Assembly: GCF_028767125.1 (NCBI RefSeq)
Contig: NZ_JAKCWP010000010.1
Location: 62,001 to 126,000, forward strand
Direction of reading: 5' to 3'
Origin: Chelativorans sp. YIM 93263
Lineage (GTDB): Bacteria; Pseudomonadota; Alphaproteobacteria; Rhizobiales; Rhizobiaceae
Length of the DNA stretch: 64,000 bases
Shown in pieces: positions 53,527 through 61,583 of the stretch. Under the pieces are notes generated by a model. That model did not search any database. It was not told the DNA's origin and saw only the letters and a list, made by a program, of their open reading frames with translations. The position numbers and the translations under genes are program-made. The number at the start of each line of letters is the position of its first letter. Within the stretch, counting starts at the first letter, position 1.

Positions 53527-53640
53527 TTGTTTAAATACCGCGGTGTGCGGCCCTTCTTCATTCTGTCTCGATGAACAGGAGCATTCAGACCGCCAGGACG
53601 CACCAAAAAAGCGCCGGGCGGTCGGCCCGAACGTGCGGGG

Positions 53641-53669
53641 CTTATAAAAAGTGGGCTTCGGAAAGTCAA
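53641..53669 (-). promoter_or_regulatory. Strong sigma-70-type promoter for rpmH-rnpA-yidC
   Basis: On the minus strand TTGACT (53664-53669) and TATAAG (53641-53646) are separated by 17 bp, a near-consensus pair 115 bp before rpmH. The following G+C-rich leader could fold (GGGCCGACCGCCCGG). Strength suits a ribosomal-protein operon. Confidence 0.78.
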
Positions 53670-53764
53670 TGAATGAGGAGTAGGGAATAAAGGATTAGGG
53701 AATGGGGTTGGACGTACGAACGCCATGGCGGTGATGTCGGATTCAGTCGTACTTCCCTACTTTC

Positions 53765-55138
53765 CTAATACGCGTGTTCGAAGAAAACCGGTTCGATGGA
53801 GCCGCCCCAGCGCGTGTTGTAGGCGGTGACCATTTCTTCCGCGCTGGTCGTGCCGCGCGCCACAACCTCATCGAGCGGGGTCAAAAAGCCCGTTTCGTCA
53901 TAACCCTCATTGTTCATTCGTGCCCTGTTGGCCAGCCCAATGCGGGCGATGGCCAGAACCTCACGCGCGGTCTCGCGCAGTTCGTGGTTGCGGAAGGTCG
54001 CCGACAGGCCCTCGACCGGCACGGCATCACGCAGGCCGTCGACCTCCTCAAGGCTCCAGGCTCTGGTGAGATCCTCGATCGCGTCCAGGGCGGCATTGTC
54101 ATAAAGCAGGCCGACCCAGAAGGCGGGAAGGGCACAGATGCGGCGCCATGGTCCGCCATCGGCCCCGCGCATCTCGATAAAGCGCTTCAGCCGCACATCG
54201 GGAAACAGCGTGGACAGATGGTTGGCCCAGTCGCCCATGGTGGGCATGCCCTGCGGCACCGAGTCGCGCAGGGCGCCTTCCATGAACTGGCGGAACGTCA
54301 CATGGGTGCAGTCGAAATACCGTCCCTTACGGAGGACGAAATACATGGGCACATCGAGCGCCCAGTCGACATAATCGGCAAAATCGAAGTTTTCCGAGAA
54401 CACGAATGGCAGCAGCCCGGCCCGCTGATTGTCCGTATCGCGCCAGATTTCCGCCCGCCACGACTGGAAGCCATTGAGCGCGCCGTCGGAGAAGGGGGAA
54501 TTGGCGAACAGCGCCGTGGCCAAAGGCTGTAGCCTCATGCCCGCCTGCATTTTGCGCCGCATGTCCGTCTCGGAGGAAAAATCCAGGTTCACCTGAATTG
54601 TGCAGGTGCGGTACATCATGTCGAGGCCGTGGCTGCCGACCTTCGGCATGTAAGCCGTCATGATGTCATAGCGCGACTTCGGCATCTTTGGCGTTTCGGA
54701 CAGCCGCCATTTCGGACTGGCCCCGAGGCCAAGAAAGCGAATGCCCAAAGGCTCGGCAATCTCGCGAAGCTGGGCGAGATGCGCGTTCCCCTCGCGGCAG
54801 GTCTGGTGCAGTGTCTCGAGAGGCGCGCCCGAAAGCTCGAACTGACCGCCCGGCTCCAGTGAGATAGCCCCCTGCCCCGTTGGCTCGACAAGGCCGATGA
54901 TCCGCCCGTCATCCATGATCGGATTCCAGCCGAGCGTCTTTTGCATGCCTTCCAACAGGGCGCGGATGCTCCGCTGGCCTTCATAGGAAACCGGTCCATT
55001 GCCGTCGACGTGGAACGGAAACTTCTCGTGTTCCGTTCCGATGCGCCAATCCTGCTTCGGCTTGCAGCCCGAGGCGAGATAGGCAATCAGATCGTCCTTG
55101 TTCTCGATAGGCCGGTCGTCCGTCGTATCCCGCGCCAT
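53765..55138 (-). CDS. gshA: Glutamate--cysteine ligase (plant/alphaproteobacterial type)
   Basis: 457 residues from ATG 55138, with GGAGAG upstream. It makes gamma-glutamylcysteine, the first step of glutathione synthesis. GCS2-type core: IGTEHEKFPFHVDGNGPVSY (ATP/Mg site), EPTGQGAISLEPGGQFELSG (residues about 86-105) and DMMYRTCTIQVNLDFSSETD; the late VPMYFVLRKGRYFDCTHVTF is typical of the plant/alphaproteobacterial class, which is redox-regulated by cysteines in plants. Downstream is the rpmH promoter; upstream on the same strand is rsmE (87 bp), a common pairing in Rhizobiales. Confidence 0.96.
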   Translation of the reverse strand: MARDTTDDRPIENKDDLIAYLASGCKPKQDWRIGTEHEKFPFHVDGNGPVSYEGQRSIRALLEGMQKTLGWNPIMDDGRIIGLVEPTGQGAISLEPGGQFELSGAPLETLHQTCREGNAHLAQLREIAEPLGIRFLGLGASPKWRLSETPKMPKSRYDIMTAYMPKVGSHGLDMMYRTCTIQVNLDFSSETDMRRKMQAGMRLQPLATALFANSPFSDGALNGFQSWRAEIWRDTDNQRAGLLPFVFSENFDFADYVDWALDVPMYFVLRKGRYFDCTHVTFRQFMEGALRDSVPQGMPTMGDWANHLSTLFPDVRLKRFIEMRGADGGPWRRICALPAFWVGLLYDNAALDAIEDLTRAWSLEEVDGLRDAVPVEGLSATFRNHELRETAREVLAIARIGLANRARMNNEGYDETGFLTPLDEVVARGTTSAEEMVTAYNTRWGGSIEPVFFEHAY

Positions 55139-55225
55139 GGTTTTTCTCTCCGGCCCTGTTTTAAGGTGCAACCTGATGGAGGATGTGGGGGGCGGCAATC
55201 AAGCCAAAAGTTTTGAACATGCCTT

Positions 55226-55981
55226 TCACGCCCCGTCTACGTTGTCGCACCAATCGCCCGCGGCGGCCTGTATCACCGCGAGCGCGGCAACAGCCGCCGT
55301 GTCGGCGCGCAGGATGCGCGGTCCGAGCGGAATGGGCGCCACATAGGAGAGTGCGCGCAGCATCTTGCGCTCTCCATCCGAAAAACCACCCTCCGGCCCT
55401 ACAAGAAGGCCCAGCTTCTGTCCGGCGAGTTCGGATACGATGGGAAGGGGGTTGTTGCCCGGAGCGTCCTCGTCGCAATAGATTAGCCGCCTGCCCTCCT
55501 CCCACGCGGCGAGTAGCCGGTCCAGCTTGGCTGGCTCGTGCACCTGGGGAACCGAAAGAATGCCGCATTGCTCCGCAGCTTCGACGACATTGGCGCGAAG
55601 GCGGTCAATTCCAAGCTTGGGTACCTGGGTGTGCTGTGTGACCACCGGCTGGAGCACACCTACGCCCATCTCGACGGCCTTTTGGACCATATAGTCGATG
55701 CGCCCCTGCTTGAGCGGTGCGAAGCAATAAAGAAGGTCCGGCGAAGGTGTTTGCGCGCGCGTCATCTCGTGTAGAGACAGGGAGACAAACTTCTTGCCAA
55801 GTGCTGTAATCTCGGCGCGCCATTCACCATCGCGACCATTGAAGACGAGCAGTTCCGCCCCTTCGCGCATGCGCAAGACATTTGCCAGGTAATGCGCATG
55901 CTGCCGCCCTATCTCGACCGATACACCAGCCGAAAGGTCGTCAGGCAGGAAAAGCCGCTGCATTTTGTAGTTCGCTCGCAT
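55226..55981 (-). CDS. rsmE: 16S rRNA (uracil-1498-N3)-methyltransferase
   Basis: 251 residues from ATG 55981 (Met7 at 55963 is an alternative). An N-terminal PUA-like part ([20 protein letters not shown]) is followed by a SPOUT methyltransferase domain with the knot motifs [29 protein letters not shown] and [40 protein letters not shown] is the RsmE hallmark. Methylates U1498 of 16S rRNA. Together with gshA it forms a pair seen in many relatives. Confidence 0.95.
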   Translation of the reverse strand: MRANYKMQRLFLPDDLSAGVSVEIGRQHAHYLANVLRMREGAELLVFNGRDGEWRAEITALGKKFVSLSLHEMTRAQTPSPDLLYCFAPLKQGRIDYMVQKAVEMGVGVLQPVVTQHTQVPKLGIDRLRANVVEAAEQCGILSVPQVHEPAKLDRLLAAWEEGRRLIYCDEDAPGNNPLPIVSELAGQKLGLLVGPEGGFSDGERKMLRALSYVAPIPLGPRILRADTAAVAALAVIQAAAGDWCDNVDGA

Positions 55982-56012
55982 GGACGCTTGATGCGTCGGC
56001 GCGGTGCTGCGG

Positions 56013-56653
56013 TCAAGAGTTGGCGGAAGGATGCCATACAGTACAATAGCCTTGCCGTAACGCTGCCACCGTCGCCAGCGGGGTGATCAGCGACCATCCC
56101 AAGCCGCTCTGCTCCGGGCGTTGCGGCGTCTCGTATCCTGCAAAGCCCCAGGGCAACAGGCGGCCGCCTTTCAACGCGTAGCCCCGCCCCCACCGCTCAA
56201 CCATCGTGCCGTCGGGCAGCGCTGCCAGCGGTTGCGAATCGAGCAGCTCAGCACTGCCGCCGGAGGCTCGGCGCTCCCGGTGAAGTTGCCGATCCATTTC
56301 CGGCGCGGAGAAATGGCTCGCGCCTTGTCCCTGCGCAAAAGCCTCGGCGAAAGCGCGCGCATCTTCGCGCCGGCAGAAAAAACAGGGGCGATGGCCGGCT
56401 GCCAGGGCCGTCACTTCGTCGAGAAAGAAGAGTTCGGTCCAGCCTGCGCGACCGTTCGTGCCATTGCGGCCCATGACATCGCGCCGGCGATCACCGAACT
56501 CGCACAAGCAGGTGATCCAGCATTGGTCGACCAGCGACGCTTCAAAAGCGTTCGTGCGTCAGGATCATGGATGATACCGCGATTGCCCATGAAAAGGCCG
56601 CGATCCGGGACGGCATGAATGGCGCCAAAGGGATCAACGCGGTTCTGAAGCAT
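56013..56653 (-). pseudogene. Frameshifted conserved hypothetical gene
   Basis: Two adjacent minus-strand frames together rebuild one protein family. The first (ATG 56653) gives MLQNRVDPFGAIHAVPDRGL, then MGNRGIIHDPDARTLLKRRW and STNA; the second continues WITCLCEFGDRRRDVMGRNG, then TELFFLDEVTALAAGHRPC, FFCRRED and ends in [21 protein letters not shown] recall intact proteins with this order (NRVDPFG, MGNRG, WITCL, ELFFLDE, AGHRPCFECRR) in many alphaproteobacteria. The switch occurs near 56505-56515 and needs one missing base after AATGC. Function unknown; a CxxC pair suggests metal binding. Could also be a sequencing error. Confidence 0.72.
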
Positions 56654-56869
56654 CCTGAAGCCAACCAAAACTGTTGTCGATGCGTAACAGCTTCACGAGA
56701 AGGTGTGGTCTGCGCTCTCTGCAGCCTTGCCATTTTTCGGCGCCCCGGCCATTCCCCGGGCCCTCAAGACCGGAACAAATGGAAGTTTCGAAAGCCCGCG
56801 TTCTGGGGAACCGATTGGTAACGCCTTCCGTTCAATAATCAACGAATGATTAGCAAATGAGATGAGCCA

Positions 56870-57001
56870 ATGCGTGTTGCAATTCTATCGCTAATGCTGC
56901 TCTCCGCCGTGATATTGAGTGGCGCGGGCATTTATACCGCGTCCGACTCCGGCGCCTTCCAGACCGTTGATGGCTATGGAGTCAACCAGCTGGCTCGATA
57001 G
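56870..57001 (+). CDS. Small membrane or secreted peptide (43 residues)
   Basis: ATG 56870 to TAG 57001. The first ~22 residues, RVAILSLMLLSAVILSGAGI, are a hydrophobic helix or signal peptide, followed by a short polar tail ending GYGVNQLAR. GATGAG lies about 5 nt upstream. No family recognised. Its last 20 bp overlap the convergent phosphatase gene. Small size and lack of a homologue keep confidence low. Confidence 0.4.
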   Translation: MRVAILSLMLLSAVILSGAGIYTASDSGAFQTVDGYGVNQLAR

Positions 57002-57695
57002 AACGGGTCACCTCCAAAAGGCGCTTGCGCCCTCCCTCAAAAGCCATGGCTGTCAAACGGCCGGAGTGAAAAGCGCGGGTATCCAGATTTATTCGATTGG
57101 GCAGGATTTCAGCTGACGCGGCGGGGGTATGCCCATGCACCACGACCTTGGGGTGCAGGCCTCTAAACTCCAGAAACTGCTCACGGATCCAGACCAGATC
57201 TCCAGAAGATTGAGCGTCCAGCGGTACGCCGGGCCTGATACCCGCATGCGCAAAGAAGAAGTCGCCGAAAGTGGCGGAAAGCTTCAGGCTGTGCAGGAAT
57301 TTCATATGATGGTGCGGCATCGCTTCCTGTAGCGCCGCGTGCCCGCGTGCAAGCACCTCCGGCGGGTGGAAGTCGATCGTCACACCGTAGGAACGCGCCG
57401 TCGCCTCGCCACCATAGGCGGCGAACATGCATTCCGCGCGCGGCTCCGACAAAAAGCTCAGGAAGCCGATGTCGTGATTGCCGGCAAGAGCGATCACACG
57501 CGGGTCGGTTTGCGTCGCGTGGGCCAGAAAATCGATCACCTGCCGAGAGTCGGGACCGCGATCGACATAATCGCCCAGATAAACGATCCGCCAGTCCTTC
57601 GGTCGGTCGGCCATGATCTCGGCCATGATGCGCCGATGCATCTCGGCCATGAGATCGTGGCAACCATGGATATCGCCGATGGCGTAAATGCGCAT
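56982..57695 (-). CDS. Metallophosphoesterase (PPP/ApaH-like serine/threonine phosphatase family)
   Basis: 237 residues from ATG 57695 (MRIYAIGDIHG); an ATG at 57746 overlapping lutC is also in frame. The binuclear metal motifs are complete: YAIGDIHGCHDLM (GDxHG), VYLGDYVDRGPDSRQV (GDxVDRG) and ALAGNHDIGFL (GNHD), with HAGIRPGVPL and VVHGHTPAA near the end. Acts on phosphoproteins or dinucleoside polyphosphates; which one is not clear. Same strand as lutABC and starting 22 bp after lutC, so possibly expressed with lactate utilisation genes. Confidence 0.9.
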   Translation of the reverse strand: MRIYAIGDIHGCHDLMAEMHRRIMAEIMADRPKDWRIVYLGDYVDRGPDSRQVIDFLAHATQTDPRVIALAGNHDIGFLSFLSEPRAECMFAAYGGEATARSYGVTIDFHPPEVLARGHAALQEAMPHHHMKFLHSLKLSATFGDFFFAHAGIRPGVPLDAQSSGDLVWIREQFLEFRGLHPKVVVHGHTPAASAEILPNRINLDTRAFHSGRLTAMAFEGGRKRLLEVTRSIEPAG

Positions 57696-57717
57696 GCCAT
57701 CGGGCGTTACCGCGTCC

Positions 57718-58413
57718 TCAGAGCTTATTCCCAATTCTGCCGTCATCCACCACAATGAGATGCAGCGCACGCGGCCCGTGTGCACCCAGCAGCAGCTTCT
57801 GCTCGATGTCACCGGAGCGCGACGGCCCCGTAATCAGGTTCAACGTACGCGGCATCTTTCCCTTGCCAAACCTCTTTTTCAGTCTCGATAGCGTCGTTTC
57901 GAGGTCACCCTCGATATCCTTCGCGTCAACCACGACGATATGGTGCTCCGGCAAGAAATTGACAGTGGTCGGATTCTCCACACCCGAATACAAGGCGACC
58001 GTCCCGGTTTCGGCTATTCCGGCGAGGGCATGGCTGACGCCGACCTCGTCATCGGGGTCGGCAGGTCCGGTTTTCGTTTCCAGCGCCTTTACCCGGCCCC
58101 AGGGCATCGCCCTTAGCCGCTCATCACCACCCATGCGAACCGATGCCGGCAGGTTCTTGGACCGGAGATAAGCGGCGACGGCGTTCGGCACGTCGCCGGT
58201 TTTTTTGACGTGCTCGACCGTTGCCGAGACTTTTTCCGCCATTTGGCGGAACAGGGCAATGCGTTCCTCTTCCGGCAAACGCCCACGCGCGGGCACCACG
58301 CCGGTCGGCGCTTTTGCGAGCCGCTGTCTGACGGCCTTTGCACGCGCGGCATCGTCCAATGGGGCCCCGAGTGCCCCGCGCACCTTTTTCAGAATGGCCT
58401 CGCGCCCGCTCAT
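57718..58413 (-). CDS. lutC: Lactate utilization protein C (LUD domain)
   Basis: 231 residues from ATG 58413, with AGGAGG 7 nt upstream. LUD-domain protein: VGVSHALAGIAETGTVALYS, NFLPEHHIVVVDAKDIEGD and the end block NLITGPSRSGDIEQKLLLGA. The C-terminal GPRALHLIVVDDG is typical of LutC. Third subunit of the iron-sulfur L-lactate dehydrogenase complex. Overlaps lutB by 4 bp (ATGA). Confidence 0.93.
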   Translation of the reverse strand: MSGREAILKKVRGALGAPLDDAARAKAVRQRLAKAPTGVVPARGRLPEEERIALFRQMAEKVSATVEHVKKTGDVPNAVAAYLRSKNLPASVRMGGDERLRAMPWGRVKALETKTGPADPDDEVGVSHALAGIAETGTVALYSGVENPTTVNFLPEHHIVVVDAKDIEGDLETTLSRLKKRFGKGKMPRTLNLITGPSRSGDIEQKLLLGAHGPRALHLIVVDDGRIGNKL

Positions 58414-59846
58414 GCCTGCGCCTCCTGCTTTGCTGCCTGGCGGCTGCGCCACTGCTGAAGAAAGGTGCGGTTTTCTGGTGCGGGCAGATCGCGGTGGCGC
58501 GTCCAGCCACCGGCGAAGGGCAGATAACGAAAGCGCGGCCGCCGACCCGTGAAGAAAGATAGCGCCGGAATGGCAAACGACGCGGCCAGATGATAGAGCC
58601 GTGGACGGCTGGCGAATAACGCCCAGGCGCGCAGGCCGTAGCGTTGTGTGGCCGGGTTGAGCCCTCTGGCGAACTCGCGCTCGCGCCAGTGCCGCATCAT
58701 CTTGGGCAGCGGGATCTTCATCGGGCAGACTGCCTCGCAGCGGCCGCAGAAGGTCGAGGCATTCGGCAAATGACCGGACTTGTCGATGCCAGCGAGGGAC
58801 GGTGTGAGCACCGCGCCCATCGGACCGGGATAAACCCAGCCGTAAGCGTGACCGCCGACGGCATGATAAATCGGACAATGGTTCATGCAGGCGCCGCAGC
58901 GGATGCAGCGCAGCATATCCTGAAACTCCGTGCCGAGCATGGAGGAGCGGCCATTGTCCAGCAGCACGACGTGATATTCATCCGGCCCGTCGGGATCCCC
59001 CGGCCGGCGCGGACCGGTGGATACGGTGGTATAAACGCTCATGTCCTGACCTGTCGCAGAACGCGCGAGAACGCGCAGGATCTGGCTCATATCCTCCAGC
59101 GTCGGCACGACCTTCTCGATGGACGCGACGACGACGTGCACGCGCGGCAGCGTTTGAGTCAGGTCGCCGTTACCCTCATTGGTGACAATGACGGAACTGC
59201 CCGTCTCGGCCACGAGGAAGTTTGCACCGGTGATACCCACATCGGCTGTGAAGTATTCCGAGCGCAGCACACGCCGCGCTTCCGCAAGCAGCGATTCCGG
59301 CTCCGAGAGGTCGCGATTGGGGCGTAGGTGGTCGTGCACCCGGCGAAAATCCGCCTCCACCTGTTCCTTGTTGAGGTGCACCGCCGGCGCGATGATGTGG
59401 CTCGGGTGCTCCCCGCGCAGCTGGATGATGTACTCGCCGAGGTCGGTCTCTACGGGGCGGACGCCCTCTTTCTCGAAGAACTCGTTGAGCCCGATCTCCT
59501 CGGTGATCATGGACTTGCCCTTGGTCACCGTGCGGGCGCCCGCGGCGCGGCAGATATCGAGAATGACGGAACGGGCATCCTCTGCCGTTTCGGCCCAATG
59601 GACATAGCCGCCGGCCGACTTCACCTTCTCCTCGTAGCGCTCCAGGTAGAGGTCCAGATGCGCCAGGGTATGGTCCTTGATGGCACGGGCGGAATCCCGC
59701 AGTTCATCAAACTCCGGCAGCGCATCGACCGAGGCCTGACGCTTGTCGATGAAGCCCGTGCGCACATGGCCGAGCGCCTTCTGCAGCTGTGTGTCGGACA
59801 GCGCGCTGCGCGCGTTTTTCTTGAATTCCGGCGATGTGATCTGCAT
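58410..59846 (-). CDS. lutB: Lactate utilization protein B (iron-sulfur cluster protein)
   Basis: 478 residues. LUD-like N-terminal half (TGANFLVAETGSSVIVTNEG) followed by two [4Fe-4S] motifs: CIRCGACMNHCPIYHAVGG and FCGRCEAVCPMKIPLPKMM, at about residues 313-385. The family passes electrons from lactate oxidation toward the quinone pool at the membrane. Start ATG 59846 shares one base with the lutA stop (TGATG); ribosome site AAGGGTGA. C-terminus has a moderately hydrophobic stretch (YHLAASFAIPALSFFTG). Confidence 0.94.
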   Translation of the reverse strand: MQITSPEFKKNARSALSDTQLQKALGHVRTGFIDKRQASVDALPEFDELRDSARAIKDHTLAHLDLYLERYEEKVKSAGGYVHWAETAEDARSVILDICRAAGARTVTKGKSMITEEIGLNEFFEKEGVRPVETDLGEYIIQLRGEHPSHIIAPAVHLNKEQVEADFRRVHDHLRPNRDLSEPESLLAEARRVLRSEYFTADVGITGANFLVAETGSSVIVTNEGNGDLTQTLPRVHVVVASIEKVVPTLEDMSQILRVLARSATGQDMSVYTTVSTGPRRPGDPDGPDEYHVVLLDNGRSSMLGTEFQDMLRCIRCGACMNHCPIYHAVGGHAYGWVYPGPMGAVLTPSLAGIDKSGHLPNASTFCGRCEAVCPMKIPLPKMMRHWREREFARGLNPATQRYGLRAWALFASRPRLYHLAASFAIPALSFFTGRRPRFRYLPFAGGWTRHRDLPAPENRTFLQQWRSRQAAKQEAQA

Positions 59847-60616
59847 CAGCTTTCACCCTTGCCGATAGCCGGGCCATCCATTCCGGCCAGCACCTCGGCC
59901 ACATGGCGCACGTTGACCTCCGCGCCTTCTCGCTGCAGCTTGCCGGCCATATTCATCAGGCAGCCGAGATCGCCCGCCAAGAGCGTATCCGCGCCGGAAG
60001 CCCGGATGTTATCGGTTTTTTCCGCGACGATTTTGTTCGAGATGTCCGGGTACTTTACACAAAACGTGCCGCCGAAGCCGCAGCAGACATCCGGGTCGCG
60101 CATTTCCTTCAGTTGAAGCCCAGAGACGGAGGACAGGAGGCGGCGTGGCTGCTCTTGGATGCCGAGTTCGCGCAGGCCGGAGCAGGAATCGTGATAGGTG
60201 ACGTTGCCTTCATGCGCCGCCTCCACACGCTCCACCCCCATGACATCGACCAGAAAGCTCATGAGCTCGTGCACCCTGGCTGAAAATGCCTCGGCCCGCT
60301 CCTCCCACGCGCTTTCCTTGAAAAGGAGTGGATAATGCTTCTTCAGCATTCCCGCGCAGGAGCCGGATGGTGCGACGATGTAGTCGTATTCCTCGAAAGC
60401 CTTGATCGTGTTCTTTGCAATGGCGATCGTATCGGCGCGGTCACCCGAATTGTAGGCCGGCTGGCCGCAGCATGTCTGCGCCATCGGCACTTCGACGTCG
60501 CAGCCGGCCTTTTCCAGGAGCTTCACCGAGGCAAAGCCGACGGAGGGCCGGAAAAGATCGACCAGGCAGGTGACAAAGAGACCGACGCGCGGCCGTTTCG
60601 AAATTTCCTGTTTCAA
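59846..60616 (-). CDS. lutA: Lactate utilization protein A / (Fe-S)-binding oxidoreductase
   Basis: 256 residues from TTG 60616, four bases after the regulator stop; no ATG or GTG fits before the conserved RVGLFVTCLVDLFRPSVGFA. Two CCG domains are visible: PMAQTCCGQPAYNSGDRADT and DPDVCCGFGGTFCVKYPDIS (the CCG/CX(n)CCGxxx ligands for Fe-S clusters or heterodisulfide chemistry). With LutB and LutC it forms a cytoplasmic L-lactate oxidation complex. It may also resemble glycolate oxidase subunit GlcF, but length and neighbours fit LutA. Confidence 0.92.
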   Translation of the reverse strand: MKQEISKRPRVGLFVTCLVDLFRPSVGFASVKLLEKAGCDVEVPMAQTCCGQPAYNSGDRADTIAIAKNTIKAFEEYDYIVAPSGSCAGMLKKHYPLLFKESAWEERAEAFSARVHELMSFLVDVMGVERVEAAHEGNVTYHDSCSGLRELGIQEQPRRLLSSVSGLQLKEMRDPDVCCGFGGTFCVKYPDISNKIVAEKTDNIRASGADTLLAGDLGCLMNMAGKLQREGAEVNVRHVAEVLAGMDGPAIGKGES

Positions 60617-60620
60617 AGCA

Positions 60621-61454
60621 TTATCCCGTTTGCGTGTCCGCGGCCACGGATCTTCCGGTTTTTGATGTTTGACGCTTCCCCTCGACGCCGGAGCGTTGTC
60701 GAAGGCGAAGCTGCGAAATCCTCTCCCATTCACCCGTGCGCTCGGCCTCTGTGCTGGCCATTTGGACATAGGCAATGTGGTCGATTGCTGCCTTGCGCCC
60801 AGCAGCCGGGTCGCCGTCGCGAATAGCGAGGAAGATCGCCTTGTGCTGGGCCAGCAGGCTCTCGCGAGCACCAGGCAGATCGTAAATGCGCGCCCGGCTG
60901 TAGAACACGCCATCCGCGAGCAGGCGATAGCAGGAGCGCAGGGTGTGCAGGAGCACGAAATTGTGCGCGCACTCGCCTACCGCGTTGTGGAACTCGACGT
61001 CGATTTCCACCTCGGCCTCGAAGTCGGCGGTGGCGTGAGCATGTTCCATGCGGGCGATGATGTCGCCCAACAGGGCGTTGTCTGCCTCCGTCGCCCGCCG
61101 AGCAGCCATCTCGGCGGCAACGGCTTCGATCTCGCGGCGATACTCCAGATAATCGGCGGTGGCCTCAGGATGGCTAGCGATCAATTCACGCACGGGCGCG
61201 GCGAAGACTTCGCCCACAATGTTCGCCACATGCGTGCCGCCGCCGTGGCGCGTTACCAGCAGTCCCTTCGCCTCCAGCGCCTTCAGCGCATTGCGCAGGA
61301 TTGGCCGAGAAACATCGATCCGGCTTGCCAGCTCGCGTTCCGCCGGCAGCCGGTCGCCATCACGCAGCACGCCTTCGAGGATCAGCCCCTCGATCTGGCG
61401 CACTACGGCATCTGCGGTTCGGCTATGCTCAACTCTGGAGAAGATGGTATCCAC
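60621..61454 (-). CDS. GntR/FadR-family (FCD) regulator of lactate/glycolate genes
   Basis: 277 residues. N-terminal GntR winged helix (VVRQIEGLILEGVLRDGDRL, PAERELASRIDVSRPILRNA, residues about 18-62), then FCD effector domain with ADYLEYRREIEAVAAEMAAR, EIDVEFHNAVGECAHN and HKAIFLAIRDGDP (metal-binding Asp/His positions). The Ser-rich C-terminus is unusual. Co-directional with and 4 bp from lutA, divergent from glcD with an operator-like palindrome between. Best guess is an LldR/PdhR/GlcC-type sensor of lactate, pyruvate or glycolate; which one is not decided. Confidence 0.93.
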   Translation of the reverse strand: MDTIFSRVEHSRTADAVVRQIEGLILEGVLRDGDRLPAERELASRIDVSRPILRNALKALEAKGLLVTRHGGGTHVANIVGEVFAAPVRELIASHPEATADYLEYRREIEAVAAEMAARRATEADNALLGDIIARMEHAHATADFEAEVEIDVEFHNAVGECAHNFVLLHTLRSCYRLLADGVFYSRARIYDLPGARESLLAQHKAIFLAIRDGDPAAGRKAAIDHIAYVQMASTEAERTGEWERISQLRLRQRSGVEGKRQTSKTGRSVAADTQTG

Positions 61455-61504
61455 GGTTCAACGATCTTTATGCTGCCGACCGCAAACTAGCGACATTGAC
61501 GAGG

Positions 61505-61527
61505 ATTGGTCAAATGTTTTAACCAAT
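61505..61527. promoter_or_regulatory. Operator-like palindrome between the GntR gene and glcD
   Basis: ATTGGT (61505-61510) and ACCAAT (61522-61527) form 6-bp arms; the 11-bp centre adds three further complementary pairs. TTGGT/ACCAA half-sites are those of FadR/PdhR/LldR-type regulators, though usual spacing is 3 bp. TTGACG (61496-61501) overlaps as a possible -35 for glcD and TTGACC on the other strand for the regulator. Confidence 0.65.
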
Positions 61528-61583
61528 CTCGACAAGCGCGGTTGTGAAGTACCGTAAGCTCTACGCCTCATGAGGACGACCCC

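Noticed and set aside
53527-53764. Possible replication origin next to rpmH
   Set aside because: dnaA is not adjacent and I see no cluster of DnaA boxes; in this order the origin is normally elsewhere.
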